A stretch of 41,288 nucleotides of DNA from a virus. Of this stretch, positions 14,961 through 24,655 are shown in pieces. Every line of letters starts with the position of its first letter. Positions within the stretch are counted from its first letter, which is position 1. The notes under the pieces are model-generated. The model was given only the letters and a program-made list of their open reading frames with translations, had not been told where the DNA came from and ran no database searches. The stretch lies in IMG/VR virus record IMGVR_UViG_3300031224_000023, positions 1 to 41,288 of that record; one strand, given 5' to 3'. The position numbers and the translations under genes were made by a program.

Positions 14961-16042
14961 TATCTTCCTAGGTTTTTAACTATCTGGGCGTTTCTCTTTT
15001 CTAATCGCTCAAGAATTGGATCCATCTTGGCTTTGACATCTTCACGCTGAGATGGTGACATATTCGGGGTAGACTTCAGTAGTTTTAAAAATTGATCAAG
15101 CTCTACTCCGGCAGCATCTAGCGCCACTTTGGCTCTAGCAAAACCTGCCCTCTGTTCAGCCATGTTTACAGCTGCCTCTGCTTGGGCGATCTGTGCCTCT
15201 GCAGTTATAATAGCTCTCTGCACGTTAGTTCTTATCTGTTGATTCTGGAGATCAAGACCTTTGTTCCCTCTTTTCGACTGTCCAATAGCCGATAGCGTCG
15301 TTAAAACGTCACGTTCTCCTTGGCGCTCTACGTCTCTAGGATTTCCCCGCTCCCCTCTAAATGCATTACTCTTGCTTAGATTCATAGAAGGCTGTCTTCC
15401 AGCTCTACGTTCACTAAACCCTCTGAGCAAGTCTGCACTTGTGGCTTCTGGAGAAAGATCTTTTCTAAACCTTTGAGCAACGTCGCTGCTTTTTAGTATT
15501 GCATCAAGAGCCTTGACAGCTCCTTCAGTATCTCCAGCTTGTACGCTTCTAGAGAAAATATCTTCTAGGCCTTTGCTTGGAGTTGGCGCTATCCCGTCAA
15601 TATTAATCATTGGCGATTCTAGCGGTACTCTTACTTCAAAGTTAGCAGGGAGGGTTGGTGCCTGAATGTTATCCGTATTCATCTGGATTGCGTTACCAGA
15701 CGGCTCGTCTTGAAGCGTTCTAAGTTGAGCCTCTGCAGGATTCCCCGAAGGAGTTAGTTCTTGAAGATTCTCATCGGGAAGGCCTTGTTGATTGATTGTT
15801 GCTTCGGGAATGTTTATTTCTTTTGGTATTACAGGAGCGTCTAGCCCAGCCATTATAGCCTCAGAAACCATTGGTGGAGCGTTAAAGCTAAAAACTCCAT
15901 CTGCAGCTTGCGCTACTAGCGCGCCATCAGATGATCTTCTCTCTACTTTTGCATCACCAACAAGAGACTTAATTATTCTCGTCGCCCGAGTTACGTCGTT
16001 AGGAAGCTGTATAAACTGCTCTGAAGTTAAGTCTCCAATCAT
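14960..16042 (-). CDS. Probable internal virion protein with coiled coil
   Basis: A 360-residue protein. The C-terminal third (about residues 270-355) is an Ala/Glu/Gln-rich coiled coil (QRAIITAEAQIAQAEAAVNM), and the middle is Pro/Asn rich and probably extended. It shares one base with its neighbours at both ends. By position between a glycine-zipper protein and the 1035-residue protein it is inferred to be part of the ejection complex. Confidence 0.5.
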   Translation of the reverse strand: MIGDLTSEQFIQLPNDVTRATRIIKSLVGDAKVERRSSDGALVAQAADGVFSFNAPPMVSEAIMAGLDAPVIPKEINIPEATINQQGLPDENLQELTPSGNPAEAQLRTLQDEPSGNAIQMNTDNIQAPTLPANFEVRVPLESPMINIDGIAPTPSKGLEDIFSRSVQAGDTEGAVKALDAILKSSDVAQRFRKDLSPEATSADLLRGFSERRAGRQPSMNLSKSNAFRGERGNPRDVERQGERDVLTTLSAIGQSKRGNKGLDLQNQQIRTNVQRAIITAEAQIAQAEAAVNMAEQRAGFARAKVALDAAGVELDQFLKLLKSTPNMSPSQREDVKAKMDPILERLEKRNAQIVKNLGR

Positions 16043-16521
16043 TACGCTTTCCTTGCCGCTAATATTTTATCGTCTAGTGTTTGTTGTAGGTTCTGGTTCT
16101 GCAAGTCTACATTTTTAGCAGACGCTTCGCCAAACTTATTTAACAAGACCTGTACTCTATCTCTCTCTTCGGCAGCTTGCTTAAGTGCCATGCCTTCGCC
16201 TATTGCAGCAATAGCATCTCCGCCACCCGGCCCTTGCTCAAATGCATCGAGGATAGATCCCTTGGCAAATGGCGCGGTAGCAGCTTCTACTGCAGCCAAG
16301 TCTCCTTTGATGTTTCGTGAGCTTATGTCTCCAAGAGCGCCAGCAACTTGCTGACCAAGAAGGACATCGCCAGAAGAAAGTCCAGAGAATAATCCCCCAC
16401 CAGTGTTTGCAGTACTTTCACCACCACCAAGCATAAAAGGAGTTTGCCTTAAACCTCCAGCTGCCTGACCATTGCCAAATGAAGAACTTAACTGCGAACC
16501 GTCTAAAAAATTAAATGCCAT
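16042..16521 (-). CDS. Probable internal virion protein, Gly-rich N-terminus
   Basis: A 159-residue protein. Residues 1-60 are Gly/Ser rich (SSSFGNGQAAGGLRQTPF, NTGGGLFSGLSSGDV), and the rest forms a helix with LLNKFGEASAKNVDLQNQNL. It lies between two other probable internal proteins, with a 9-base gap and a 1-base overlap. A specific role is not evident. Confidence 0.5.
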   Translation of the reverse strand: MAFNFLDGSQLSSSFGNGQAAGGLRQTPFMLGGGESTANTGGGLFSGLSSGDVLLGQQVAGALGDISSRNIKGDLAAVEAATAPFAKGSILDAFEQGPGGGDAIAAIGEGMALKQAAEERDRVQVLLNKFGEASAKNVDLQNQNLQQTLDDKILAARKA

Positions 16522-16530
16522 TTTATGCTC

Positions 16531-17226
16531 CTATCCAAACATCGAGAATATACTCTTTCCTGCGCCTGCGCCAACTGCTGCACCCATGGGCCCACCTAGA
16601 GCAAATCCTGCTCCGGCTCCAACTAGTGATCCTAGGCCACCCATTTTGCCTTTATTGTTTGCGTCCGTTAATGCTTTTGCTCTCATGTTTGCAGCCGCTG
16701 CTGCGTTCTGTATCTCTAATGGAAGCGCACTTAATTGTGGCAACCTCAGTGTAGATTCAAATTTCTGTTGCTCTTGCCCTGCAAAATCCTGCGCTCTAAT
16801 TCCAGCTTCTGCTGTATTAGCCCCGCCAAGAAGTTCCTGTTGTCCGAGGTTAGCGTTTCTATTGCTATCTCTTGCTAGCCTTTCTGATGCGCCAGAGTCT
16901 AATCCGCCTTGCTCAGATATTGCGTCTTGCATTGCCATGAACCTTCCAGAAGCTGCTCCACTTATTTGGCCAAGCGCCTCGTCTGTCCCTCTGTTTAGCT
17001 CATCAACCGCAGTCGTCGCAGACAATCTATTTCCCTTAATATCTTTTGTGCTTAGGCCCCTAACTCTACTAATGTCGTCTTCGAGTTGTTGAGTGTCGGG
17101 ATTAAATGAAGGAGCTGTCTGGTTTGCGCCAATCAATCCTTTGACATGTCCGCCAATACTTTTCCCTGTGACCTTCTTACTTAATGCGTTTGCGGCAAGG
17201 CCAGCTGCTATTGAAAATAAAGGCAT
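16531..17226 (-). CDS. Internal virion protein with C-terminal glycine zipper
   Basis: A 231-residue protein. The C-terminus (about 195-231) is a hydrophobic Gly/Ala zipper (GGLGSLVGAGAGFALGGPMG), suited for inserting in a membrane. The body is helical and Asn/Gln rich, and the N-terminus is amphipathic (FSIAAGLAANALSKKV). This matches podovirus ejection proteins that form a transenvelope channel. The Gly-zipper pattern is seen directly; the role is inferred. Confidence 0.6.
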   Translation of the reverse strand: MPLFSIAAGLAANALSKKVTGKSIGGHVKGLIGANQTAPSFNPDTQQLEDDISRVRGLSTKDIKGNRLSATTAVDELNRGTDEALGQISGAASGRFMAMQDAISEQGGLDSGASERLARDSNRNANLGQQELLGGANTAEAGIRAQDFAGQEQQKFESTLRLPQLSALPLEIQNAAAAANMRAKALTDANNKGKMGGLGSLVGAGAGFALGGPMGAAVGAGAGKSIFSMFG

Positions 17227-17930
17227 TAGTATTCCCCTCCGACGCTATCGATATAGTGTTCCATGTCCATGTCTAGTTCATTATCCCCATCTGGAACCAT
17301 TTCCGAGAGAGTATCAATCATGTCTTGCTTATATTGTTCTTCTAGTATTTTAGAGTCATCTGCCCTTGAGTCGCCATCTTTAAGAAAGGCTTTGGTCTTC
17401 GCGTATTGCACTACATAATGGGAGAACTCATCCACTTCGCAAACGTCGTCATCTAGTACAAGCTGATTCATGGCTCTTATATACCAAATAAAGAGATTGC
17501 CGGATCTTCCCGTCTCTGGGAATAATCTAAGTTTCCTGCCTACTCCGGCTTTGTTTACAGGAGACCACTTAAGTATGGCCTGATCTGTATCGCTCGAGTA
17601 AAGGTCTGCGCTTTTAGCATTGATTAGGCTTTTTATTCTTCTGACTTCATGGCTTGCTGTGCTATTCCCTAGGCCATCAGTAAAGATTACTTTTCTAACC
17701 TTAGTCGCATATATATCAGCAGGATAGTCAACAAGGTTTTGCCCTTTAATAATTGTTATCGCATCTGACTCGCAGAGAAAGTAGTCTTCATAAAGTGTAT
17801 GAATCTGGGCTTCTGCAGACTTAATCCCTTCGTTGATCCAGACGTTTATTTCTGACTCGCTAATCCATTCTTCTTCTTGAAGGTCTAAATCCGATATGAC
17901 TTGATCTCTAAGTTGTTTTAATGTTTTCAT
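17226..17930 (-). CDS. Head-tail connector / tail adaptor protein
   Basis: A 234-residue protein starting MKTLKQLRDQVISDLDLQEE, then SESEINVWINEGIKSAEAQI and LCESDAITIIKGQNLVDYP. This N-terminal helix-turn-strand pattern is typical of podovirus tail adaptor proteins such as P22 gp4 and related connectors. It lies just downstream of the large tail protein with only a 48-residue gene between. It likely binds the portal on one side and the tail tube on the other. Confidence 0.65.
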   Translation of the reverse strand: MKTLKQLRDQVISDLDLQEEEWISESEINVWINEGIKSAEAQIHTLYEDYFLCESDAITIIKGQNLVDYPADIYATKVRKVIFTDGLGNSTASHEVRRIKSLINAKSADLYSSDTDQAILKWSPVNKAGVGRKLRLFPETGRSGNLFIWYIRAMNQLVLDDDVCEVDEFSHYVVQYAKTKAFLKDGDSRADDSKILEEQYKQDMIDTLSEMVPDGDNELDMDMEHYIDSVGGEY

Positions 17931-18073
17931 TCTAGAGCCTCTAGTCTTGCGTTTATAGCATTAAGAGCATCTTCTATAAGCTTTAAGCTTTCCTGAATTG
18001 CTACATAATTATCTATGTTTGCATCGTCTGTGTCTAGTCTAAGATCAGTTACTTGAATATCATAATCACTCAT
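17927..18073 (-). CDS. Small coiled-coil protein (48 residues)
   Basis: A 48-residue acidic protein with a heptad pattern of Ile and Leu (IQESLKLIEDALNAINARLEALE). Its ATG overlaps the stop of the large tail protein (ATGAGTGA) and its TGA overlaps the ATG of the connector gene, so it fits perfectly in the operon. It could be a trimeric or dimeric virion accessory. Function is unknown. Confidence 0.7.
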   Translation of the reverse strand: MSDYDIQVTDLRLDTDDANIDNYVAIQESLKLIEDALNAINARLEALE

Positions 18074-20387
18074 TCCCGCCACCCGATGTAAACTCATTCC
18101 CTTCATTATCTATCGCGGCAACCCTGATTGTCAGAGCATTAACCTTGACTTGAGATTTTTTATACTTGCCAGATATCTGCCATTTTAAACCATTACCAGT
18201 AATTATTCCACCTGATAACACTATGTTGTTTCCTATAACTTTAAGGATATTATATTTATTCGCATACTCGTCGCTCTCAAATGATATCTTATACCCGTAA
18301 ATATCGTCCGGCCATGCATCCCCACTTGCCAGCGAGACATTCACCTCTGTTGGATCAGTAGGAACAACGTATGAAATATTACTTAGACCATATGTGTCAG
18401 ACTTATATATGACTACCTCTGCAGGCTTCATCGTAAGTTGGCGGGTCTTTGCCCTTGACGTGCCGCGTGGTGTATGCCTCTTATATCTTATTGTTTTTGC
18501 TTTACTCCAAACTATCTCAGGATCTCCCCATACAAAGGAAGGATCTCCCCAGAAGAAGTTGCCCCATGATCTTACAAATTTGCAGTCTTTCTGAACTCTA
18601 CCATCGTCACAATCTACCCCTACAGCCACTCCGTAGTTAGTCTCCGATTGTATTTGTGGGCTAAAATGTGAAACCCAATTGGTCAAGGCAGGGTCACCGA
18701 AGTCTATCCCTACCGATTTATAAAGCCATTCTATGTGCTTATCAAACCACTGACCTATCGGTCGAGTTACGTCTCTCACAGGATCAGAAGTTGTACCGTT
18801 TTCATGCTTGTAAATATAACCAAGCTCATCGGCTCTATATAGTGAATCATTAAGTATATGAAGTGCTGAAGATGGCACGTCGCTTGCGGTTGTAAACCCA
18901 AGAGTATTGAGATTTAAAACAAGCCATTCGTCGTTGTCAAGATTATCTTTATTAACACCCCAGATTATACGCTCATTATTCTCGTCGTAGCGACCATTGA
19001 TTGTCCTTGCTCTTGCCAAGTCTTTCGTTAGTTCTCTGATCGTCTTTAGTAGATCGATTGAAGCTGGAACCTTTTCGACTTTATAACCGTTTGTAAAGTA
19101 AACAGCACTATCCCCTATCCAATACAACGCGTTATTTGCAGTAACAATAGAATTATGCGACGCGCATCCGGCCGTCTCTGATATTGTTCTTGTCCTGATC
19201 CCGCCGCCGCCAGTGTTATTGAACGCCCCCTCAAGCCTATATATCTCAGAAGCTGTAAAAGCTATAGGGAAACCGTTTACTTCTCCTATGCCTCTTACCT
19301 CGTCATCAAGGTCTACGAAAGAGGCTGGGTCGTGAGAGTCTGCTATTCCCGAGTATCCTTGGATCACCCTGAAAGGTTTTACGTCACCACTTGTCTCGTC
19401 GGCCACATATCCCCAATAAGGAGTATCGTTAATGAATTTAACATACTTAGCTTTAGGTGAGGCGAATCTATCTAAGACACCGCCACTTGTATAAATAGGC
19501 TCTGCTGTGACAAGGATTTCATCTTTAATATTGTCGGTAAACGTAGCCGTTCCATTAGCTACCTCGCCTACTTTAAAGAATGAAGTACCGCCATTAACGG
19601 ATCTAAATATCTCAACCCTTACTCTGCTGATGTCATACTGTGTCGATACACCAGACAGAGCAGGGATGCCTGATATAACCATCCGCTGGCCCGTTCCTGC
19701 ATCTATTTCTGTATTGGTATATACTATGTTCGTAAACCTAACGTCGCTCACGACTCTATATGTAGATCGTTGTGTCTGATATTCGTAGATATAGTGAAAT
19801 CCATAAATATAGGTCGCTGCAAAAGCTGAGGCGTTTGGTGGAGGCACAGGACTTACTGGATTATATGTTACTAGGTTGCCATTGTCTCGAGCGAATCCTA
19901 CGCCAGACATTAGAAAGTCTGAAATACCAGTGAGCCCCATCTGGGATAGTTGAAGCGCATCCAGCTCATCTCTATAGACGCGCATCGGTCTGTTTAAATC
20001 ATCGCCCTCGTCGCTATGCACAAGAATTAACTGATCCTGCCATGTGTCTGCTGAGATTGAAGTAAATCCTGTGGTATTATTCCAGATAGGAGATCCGGCT
20101 TGTGGTCTATTTGGCTGAGTAAGTACGCCACCGACCTCATCAAAGAGCCATACTAGCGAGTCTCTGACGGCAATAATGTCTTCTGATAAATTGTTGATAT
20201 AGTTTATTTTTACGTCGACCTCTCTATCGTAGACAGGCACGCTTCCGTACCTGCTCTCGAAAGACCGATCTTCTTTAATGAAAAGATTGTCGCCAAACTC
20301 GTATCTATTGAGAGGCATGTTAATGTAGTTATCGCTAATCCCTGCAGAGAAATCTCTAAGGACAACGTCTGAGTAGTTTAAACTCAC
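18066..20387 (-). CDS. Large tail tubular / nozzle-like structural protein
   Basis: A 773-residue beta-rich protein. It begins MSLNYSDVVLRDFSAGISDN followed by NMPLNRYEFGDNLFI, a start typical of podovirus tail proteins (tail tubular protein B-like or P22 stabilisation-like), and shows many WD- and VxGxG-type strand repeats, for example GEVNGFPIAFTASEIYRLEG. It lies between the fibre genes and the connector genes. It likely forms the tail tube or nozzle. The C-terminal 100 residues may be a separate Ig-like domain. Confidence 0.65.
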   Translation of the reverse strand: MSLNYSDVVLRDFSAGISDNYINMPLNRYEFGDNLFIKEDRSFESRYGSVPVYDREVDVKINYINNLSEDIIAVRDSLVWLFDEVGGVLTQPNRPQAGSPIWNNTTGFTSISADTWQDQLILVHSDEGDDLNRPMRVYRDELDALQLSQMGLTGISDFLMSGVGFARDNGNLVTYNPVSPVPPPNASAFAATYIYGFHYIYEYQTQRSTYRVVSDVRFTNIVYTNTEIDAGTGQRMVISGIPALSGVSTQYDISRVRVEIFRSVNGGTSFFKVGEVANGTATFTDNIKDEILVTAEPIYTSGGVLDRFASPKAKYVKFINDTPYWGYVADETSGDVKPFRVIQGYSGIADSHDPASFVDLDDEVRGIGEVNGFPIAFTASEIYRLEGAFNNTGGGGIRTRTISETAGCASHNSIVTANNALYWIGDSAVYFTNGYKVEKVPASIDLLKTIRELTKDLARARTINGRYDENNERIIWGVNKDNLDNDEWLVLNLNTLGFTTASDVPSSALHILNDSLYRADELGYIYKHENGTTSDPVRDVTRPIGQWFDKHIEWLYKSVGIDFGDPALTNWVSHFSPQIQSETNYGVAVGVDCDDGRVQKDCKFVRSWGNFFWGDPSFVWGDPEIVWSKAKTIRYKRHTPRGTSRAKTRQLTMKPAEVVIYKSDTYGLSNISYVVPTDPTEVNVSLASGDAWPDDIYGYKISFESDEYANKYNILKVIGNNIVLSGGIITGNGLKWQISGKYKKSQVKVNALTIRVAAIDNEGNEFTSGGGNE

Positions 20388-20797
20388 AGAGTTACCACCC
20401 GTAGATTGGCGATTGCTTCACTCGCAAAGACCTTGAAAGAGCTAGTGCTTATTTTTTCAACAGTAGGATAGAACTCGTTAAAATTACCATCCTCTCCAAC
20501 GAAAAACTTCCTGATGCTTAGGTCGTAACTGGTTCCAGCTGGCACTGCTACAGTTGCCTCGAACTGATTACTGCCTAAGTCAACCCAGAAAATAGTAGAT
20601 CCTTCAACTAGGTCTTCAATATCTTTCTGAATGTTTAGACTTATGCTATTAGAATCTGCGCCACTGTGAGAGTGAGCAGCCATTCTGTCCATAAATTCTT
20701 CGAGGCGGTCAAAGATATTATCACCCTTGTCTCCATCTGTTGGCTTTGTATAAGGGCCATTAGTGAAGGCTTCTGTTCCAGCAATATCCTGTGCCAT
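20384..20797 (-). CDS. Small tail structural protein
   Basis: A 137-residue protein with an acidic N-terminus, a short HSHSG motif (about residues 42-46) and a beta-rich C-terminal half (FEATVAVPAGTSYDLSIRKF). It overlaps the large tail protein by ATGA and the upstream gene by one base. It may join fibres to the tail. No specific family recognised. Confidence 0.5.
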   Translation of the reverse strand: MAQDIAGTEAFTNGPYTKPTDGDKGDNIFDRLEEFMDRMAAHSHSGADSNSISLNIQKDIEDLVEGSTIFWVDLGSNQFEATVAVPAGTSYDLSIRKFFVGEDGNFNEFYPTVEKISTSSFKVFASEAIANLRVVTL

Positions 20798-21534
20798 TAT
20801 AATCCCTCGCTTGCTAAGTACGTTACAAGTTTATCACGAAGAGCGACAGGAGCCAAAACCTCATCCGTAGCTAATGACTCGATAATTCCCTTAAATTTAA
20901 GTGGTCGCCATTGCCTTAGGGCTTCCATCGCATCAGCATACAAGGCAAGTTGACTGTCCTTCTGTGCTGCTGTCAATCCGCTAGCGATATTAAACTCCAC
21001 CACGATCCTGATGCATTCGTTACAGGCCCTAATAACTAAAGCCGTTCCAAGCGCGACAGGATCTGGGGCTTGTTCCGCTAGAAGCTCAGCTGTGAATACC
21101 TCAAGCTGGGACAAAAGAGCCTCGTCGTTGGTCGCTATAATATCTCTTCTTGTAAGCGCCGCGTTAGGCTGGTCAATTCCTGCTCTGAATGCTGCCGCTG
21201 GAAGCATAAGTGCTGCCACCCTCGCTAGCCATGCGTCTCTAATTGCTTTCGCTGCGGCCATTTCTGCCTGATATGCTGCCATCTCATCAAGTCTTGCCTG
21301 CTCTTCGACTCTAAGCTCTTCTCGATATTGCTCTAGTTCAGCAGTAAAAATCTCGTCAGCTGGCCTATTCAGGCGCGTGTTTAGGAAAACTCTTTCTAGG
21401 AAGGGCTTCTCTTCTGCGCGGTCTAAGCTGTATGGGGTTTCGTTATCAGGGATAATGGCGAGGTCGAAGATGCGATCAACGATTACATCAAACGCCTCGA
21501 TCATAGTTAATTCTGTAATCTCCTCTAGAGTCAT
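20797..21534 (-). CDS. Hypothetical virion protein with coiled coil
   Basis: A 245-residue, mostly helical, acidic protein. The middle (about 70-115) is a Glu/Ala/Arg coiled coil (LEQYREELRVEEQARLDEMA), and the rest is Ala-rich. It shares one base with its neighbours at each end. Small Ala-rich proteins after fibre genes are sometimes fibre chaperones; this is only a possibility here. Confidence 0.5.
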   Translation of the reverse strand: MTLEEITELTMIEAFDVIVDRIFDLAIIPDNETPYSLDRAEEKPFLERVFLNTRLNRPADEIFTAELEQYREELRVEEQARLDEMAAYQAEMAAAKAIRDAWLARVAALMLPAAAFRAGIDQPNAALTRRDIIATNDEALLSQLEVFTAELLAEQAPDPVALGTALVIRACNECIRIVVEFNIASGLTAAQKDSQLALYADAMEALRQWRPLKFKGIIESLATDEVLAPVALRDKLVTYLASEGL

Positions 21535-24038
21535 TATCTTACCTTTGTGATTTTTAATTGGGTATATACTTCACTTACTCCAAAGTTTGAAGCGAGACCA
21601 AAGCCTGTTGTTGACTGAGTTCTATTACATCGGTGTTGAATTTCAAATACTTTAGATGCGTTAATATTTAATATGCCTTTAAGCAGCGAGTTTGTCGACA
21701 TTGTCACGGAACCAACAGCATCATCTGCCATAGCAGAACCGCCAATAATGCTATCGACTGAATCTGTAATATTTCTAATTTTTGCTTTATGAATGTTAAC
21801 AAAATGGCCGGGACTATATCCTTCAACAATGTATCTACCTGAGTCTAAAATAAATTGATTTGCAGATAATGATAAGAAAGAGGAATCACCCTCTAAAGTA
21901 TTTAACTCTCTAGTGATCCAAGCTCCGGAAGTGAAGGTTCCTCCCGCGCTATTGTTTGCCTTAATGTCTTTCAAAAAAGCTACGGGTTGCCCGAAGGTTC
22001 CGATGAATGCGCCACGATCTCCGTAGGACTCGTTGATGTTGAGGTAGTGGTAAAGCGAACTGTTTGAGAGAGTGCCCGCAACAGGCGTATGAATAGAAAT
22101 CTTGTCATTAACAGAAAACTCGCCCCGTTTGCTTTCATAACTAAATACATGATTAGCGCCTACTGAGCTTGCGCCTATTCTTTTATAAAAAACATTATTT
22201 ATATATAATTCCGCAGAGGTTCCGATTGAAGTGGTAAACCTCATCCCGCCTGCAATGGCAACGATACTATTGCTTTTTTGTACCTCATAGTAGTTACCGG
22301 TTAATCCAGTAGAGCCATCTAGACCACTTGTCCAACCTATTCCTGCGCCGCCAAACGGTATCGATTCCGTATTTACGGTAATCGCCCTCCCGTCATTCCC
22401 AGAAAGCCCTATGCTGTTACCGGTCATGTTATCAACTGGCACCGTGTAAACCTTATCGGTTTCTTTTATGTAGTCGGGTGCCATTTTCGTAATTGCGCAA
22501 TGGTAGTTTCCGTCTACGTCAACATCGGAGCTGGCAATATATGTCCTTACGTCAAAGCCAGTTGCCGTTACATTTTTTATCTCTGCATTTACGTTCCCAA
22601 AATCATCACTTGTGCATCTTACAGATGGAATCTTTGTTAAGGACAATCCTGGATATGCTATAGAGGTGCTTCCTGTGGCAGACCTAGACACTCCGAAGGT
22701 TCCGACAATGGACTCTTCGCTAATGACGGCTGCTCCGTTATTCGTTACCCAAAAATCAAAATTATTCTCCACGCTGCTAGAATCTGTGCGGTTTTTAACC
22801 ACTACGCCCTTATTAGGCTTGTTCGCACTTATCTGTATGTAGGTATTGCTCCTAGAGCCTGTACCGACTATGAAGTTCGATCCGTTAGCTGAAGCGTTAA
22901 AGTAAAGATTTTCAGTTTTTGCAACAAAAGAAAAAGACACCGACCTGCTTTCAACCTTCTGACCACTGCCATCGTCATAGAAGACAATGCTACCGAAAGT
23001 ATTACCAGCGGAGCCTGCTTGATCATAAAAAGCAACAACGCAGTTTGTTAAGCTGTTTGCATATATCTGCCCCGTGACATAGTAAGTTTCACCTATCTCT
23101 AGATTGTCAAACGTAAGTCCTGCTATGTCGCCTGATGTAACAGCGTTAGTGCCAAGTATCTTCTCGTCCACAACCTTAAATTTGTTAATCTCTGTCGGAA
23201 CTAACGGGTTAGCCTTAAATTCGATGTCATCAATAGCCAACACTGCCCCTGCATTCTCAAGCTTAACCTGAAGGCCCCATTGCATCTGCGTGCAAGTCTC
23301 TGGCATAATAAAGTGATATTCGTGCTTAAGGAATTTGCCTGCTGTGTTTCTTATCTCAACAGGAGCGCCTTCTATAATTTGCGCATTTGTAACATCGTAT
23401 GCAAAGAAGTCAATCTCTGAGTTATTTCCGTCGTATTCAAAGTACCCTGTCATTGAGCAATATTGCCCACGGTTTCTAGGTAGAACCTCAAACACCTCGC
23501 CTGCGATATAATCGTTAAGCGACCCTGATGCTTGCGTGTATGTCACAGAGCGAAGCCCGTTTGCTGGAGTTATTATATTATTAACTAACGCGCCCGTAAG
23601 CACAGAGGCACCACCCAAGAATATTGGATCGTTGCCAGTAAACATGTCTGCCGCGTCGTTTATTTCAAAGTTTTCCTTATAGAAGAAGTCTAGACTCCCC
23701 CCGCCTGATTCGCCAAACTCATAGCCTAACTCGTCTGGTCTTACGATAAGCGCCTGCCCTGCTTTGCCCAAGATATCATCTATGCCTGTGCCGCCAAGGG
23801 GGTGAGGCAAAACCCCTGTGATCTCGTTTCCTGTGAGTGCGTCGTCTAGCTGAACCTTAGTGTCTCTGCGAGCTTCAGGTAAATGCTTCTCTAGCATAAG
23901 CTGACTAACGTCTGTGCCGTCGTCAAGATATGGTCTATCTATATCGCTTCTAAAGTAGATAAGGCCTTTAACTGCAGACGCAATAACGCCCGTTAAGTTT
24001 TCAAGCCTAGCTTTAATCAGCTCCGAGTAGTGTTTCAT
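21534..24038 (-). CDS. Tail fibre / receptor-binding protein
   Basis: An 834-residue protein. The N-terminal 25 residues (MKHYSELIKARLENLTGVIA) form an attachment helix, then TGNEITGVLPHPLGGTGIDD, a pattern typical of fibre N-termini with the LPxxxGGTG motif. The rest is beta-rich and Ser/Asn/Gly rich, with several ENFEINDA- and GTFG-type repeats, as in trimeric fibres. It overlaps both neighbours. It is the best candidate for binding the host receptor. Confidence 0.7.
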   Translation of the reverse strand: MKHYSELIKARLENLTGVIASAVKGLIYFRSDIDRPYLDDGTDVSQLMLEKHLPEARRDTKVQLDDALTGNEITGVLPHPLGGTGIDDILGKAGQALIVRPDELGYEFGESGGGSLDFFYKENFEINDAADMFTGNDPIFLGGASVLTGALVNNIITPANGLRSVTYTQASGSLNDYIAGEVFEVLPRNRGQYCSMTGYFEYDGNNSEIDFFAYDVTNAQIIEGAPVEIRNTAGKFLKHEYHFIMPETCTQMQWGLQVKLENAGAVLAIDDIEFKANPLVPTEINKFKVVDEKILGTNAVTSGDIAGLTFDNLEIGETYYVTGQIYANSLTNCVVAFYDQAGSAGNTFGSIVFYDDGSGQKVESRSVSFSFVAKTENLYFNASANGSNFIVGTGSRSNTYIQISANKPNKGVVVKNRTDSSSVENNFDFWVTNNGAAVISEESIVGTFGVSRSATGSTSIAYPGLSLTKIPSVRCTSDDFGNVNAEIKNVTATGFDVRTYIASSDVDVDGNYHCAITKMAPDYIKETDKVYTVPVDNMTGNSIGLSGNDGRAITVNTESIPFGGAGIGWTSGLDGSTGLTGNYYEVQKSNSIVAIAGGMRFTTSIGTSAELYINNVFYKRIGASSVGANHVFSYESKRGEFSVNDKISIHTPVAGTLSNSSLYHYLNINESYGDRGAFIGTFGQPVAFLKDIKANNSAGGTFTSGAWITRELNTLEGDSSFLSLSANQFILDSGRYIVEGYSPGHFVNIHKAKIRNITDSVDSIIGGSAMADDAVGSVTMSTNSLLKGILNINASKVFEIQHRCNRTQSTTGFGLASNFGVSEVYTQLKITKVR

Positions 24039-24655
24039 ACGCCTAAGTCCCTATTGATTTTAATGAAATAGTTAACCGTTACACTTTTCGGGGCGGTCTC
24101 GGTGCTACCAGCCCCTATACTGGTTCTAGTTGTATCTACGTCTGTTGTGTAAATAAACGGTTCACCGCTGTTGCTAGTTCTGTTACATCTTGCATTTTGC
24201 TGAGCGCCACCAACAGTAGCACTTATGTCCACTGTTGAGTCATTGTACAAGTGATTGTGGAGTTCATACTTATCACTTGTAAATTGACCAAGAGGTAAGT
24301 CTCCGTCTGGATTTATGCCTCGACCGTTATCTTTACCTCTTAAGAAAACTCCTCTCAAGTCTGGTGCGAAAGTCTCTGTTAATAATATAGCTAGGTCAGA
24401 TCCTGTTATATCTCTGCCGTCTGCTATAATCCATTCGGAACCATTCTCTATTTGAAATTGAGTCTCGGTAAGGATAGACGATCGTATATCCCCTAGGGCG
24501 GTTTCACTTGCTATAGACTTCCATACGAATCCGTTACCAATGTAAACCTTAAATGTTGAGGTATCTAAAACAATCCGCGCGAGCTTCGGTGTTTCACTAG
24601 CTATTGCCGATACATGCTCGAGTTGCGCATCTTCCAGTTGGCCTATTACTTTCAT
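24035..24655 (-). CDS. Tail-collar-domain fibre tip protein
   Basis: A 206-residue protein. Residues about 75-150 carry the phage tail collar signature: EWIIADGRDITGSDLAILL, then FAPDLRGVFLRGKDNGRG and ELHNHLYN with a metal-type His-x-His. The N-terminus (QLEDAQLEHVSAIAS) resembles fibre attachment sequences. Collar domains are found in T4 gp12 and similar short-fibre tips. It lies between two large fibre genes, overlapping each by 4 bases. Confidence 0.7.
   Translation of the reverse strand: MKVIGQLEDAQLEHVSAIASETPKLARIVLDTSTFKVYIGNGFVWKSIASETALGDIRSSILTETQFQIENGSEWIIADGRDITGSDLAILLTETFAPDLRGVFLRGKDNGRGINPDGDLPLGQFTSDKYELHNHLYNDSTVDISATVGGAQQNARCNRTSNSGEPFIYTTDVDTTRTSIGAGSTETAPKSVTVNYFIKINRDLGV

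Noticed and set aside
12196-16118. Several long rightward frames opposite the ejection-protein genes
   Set aside because: They are antisense shadows of long leftward genes, with no ribosome sites and Ser/Leu/Pro-rich antisense composition.
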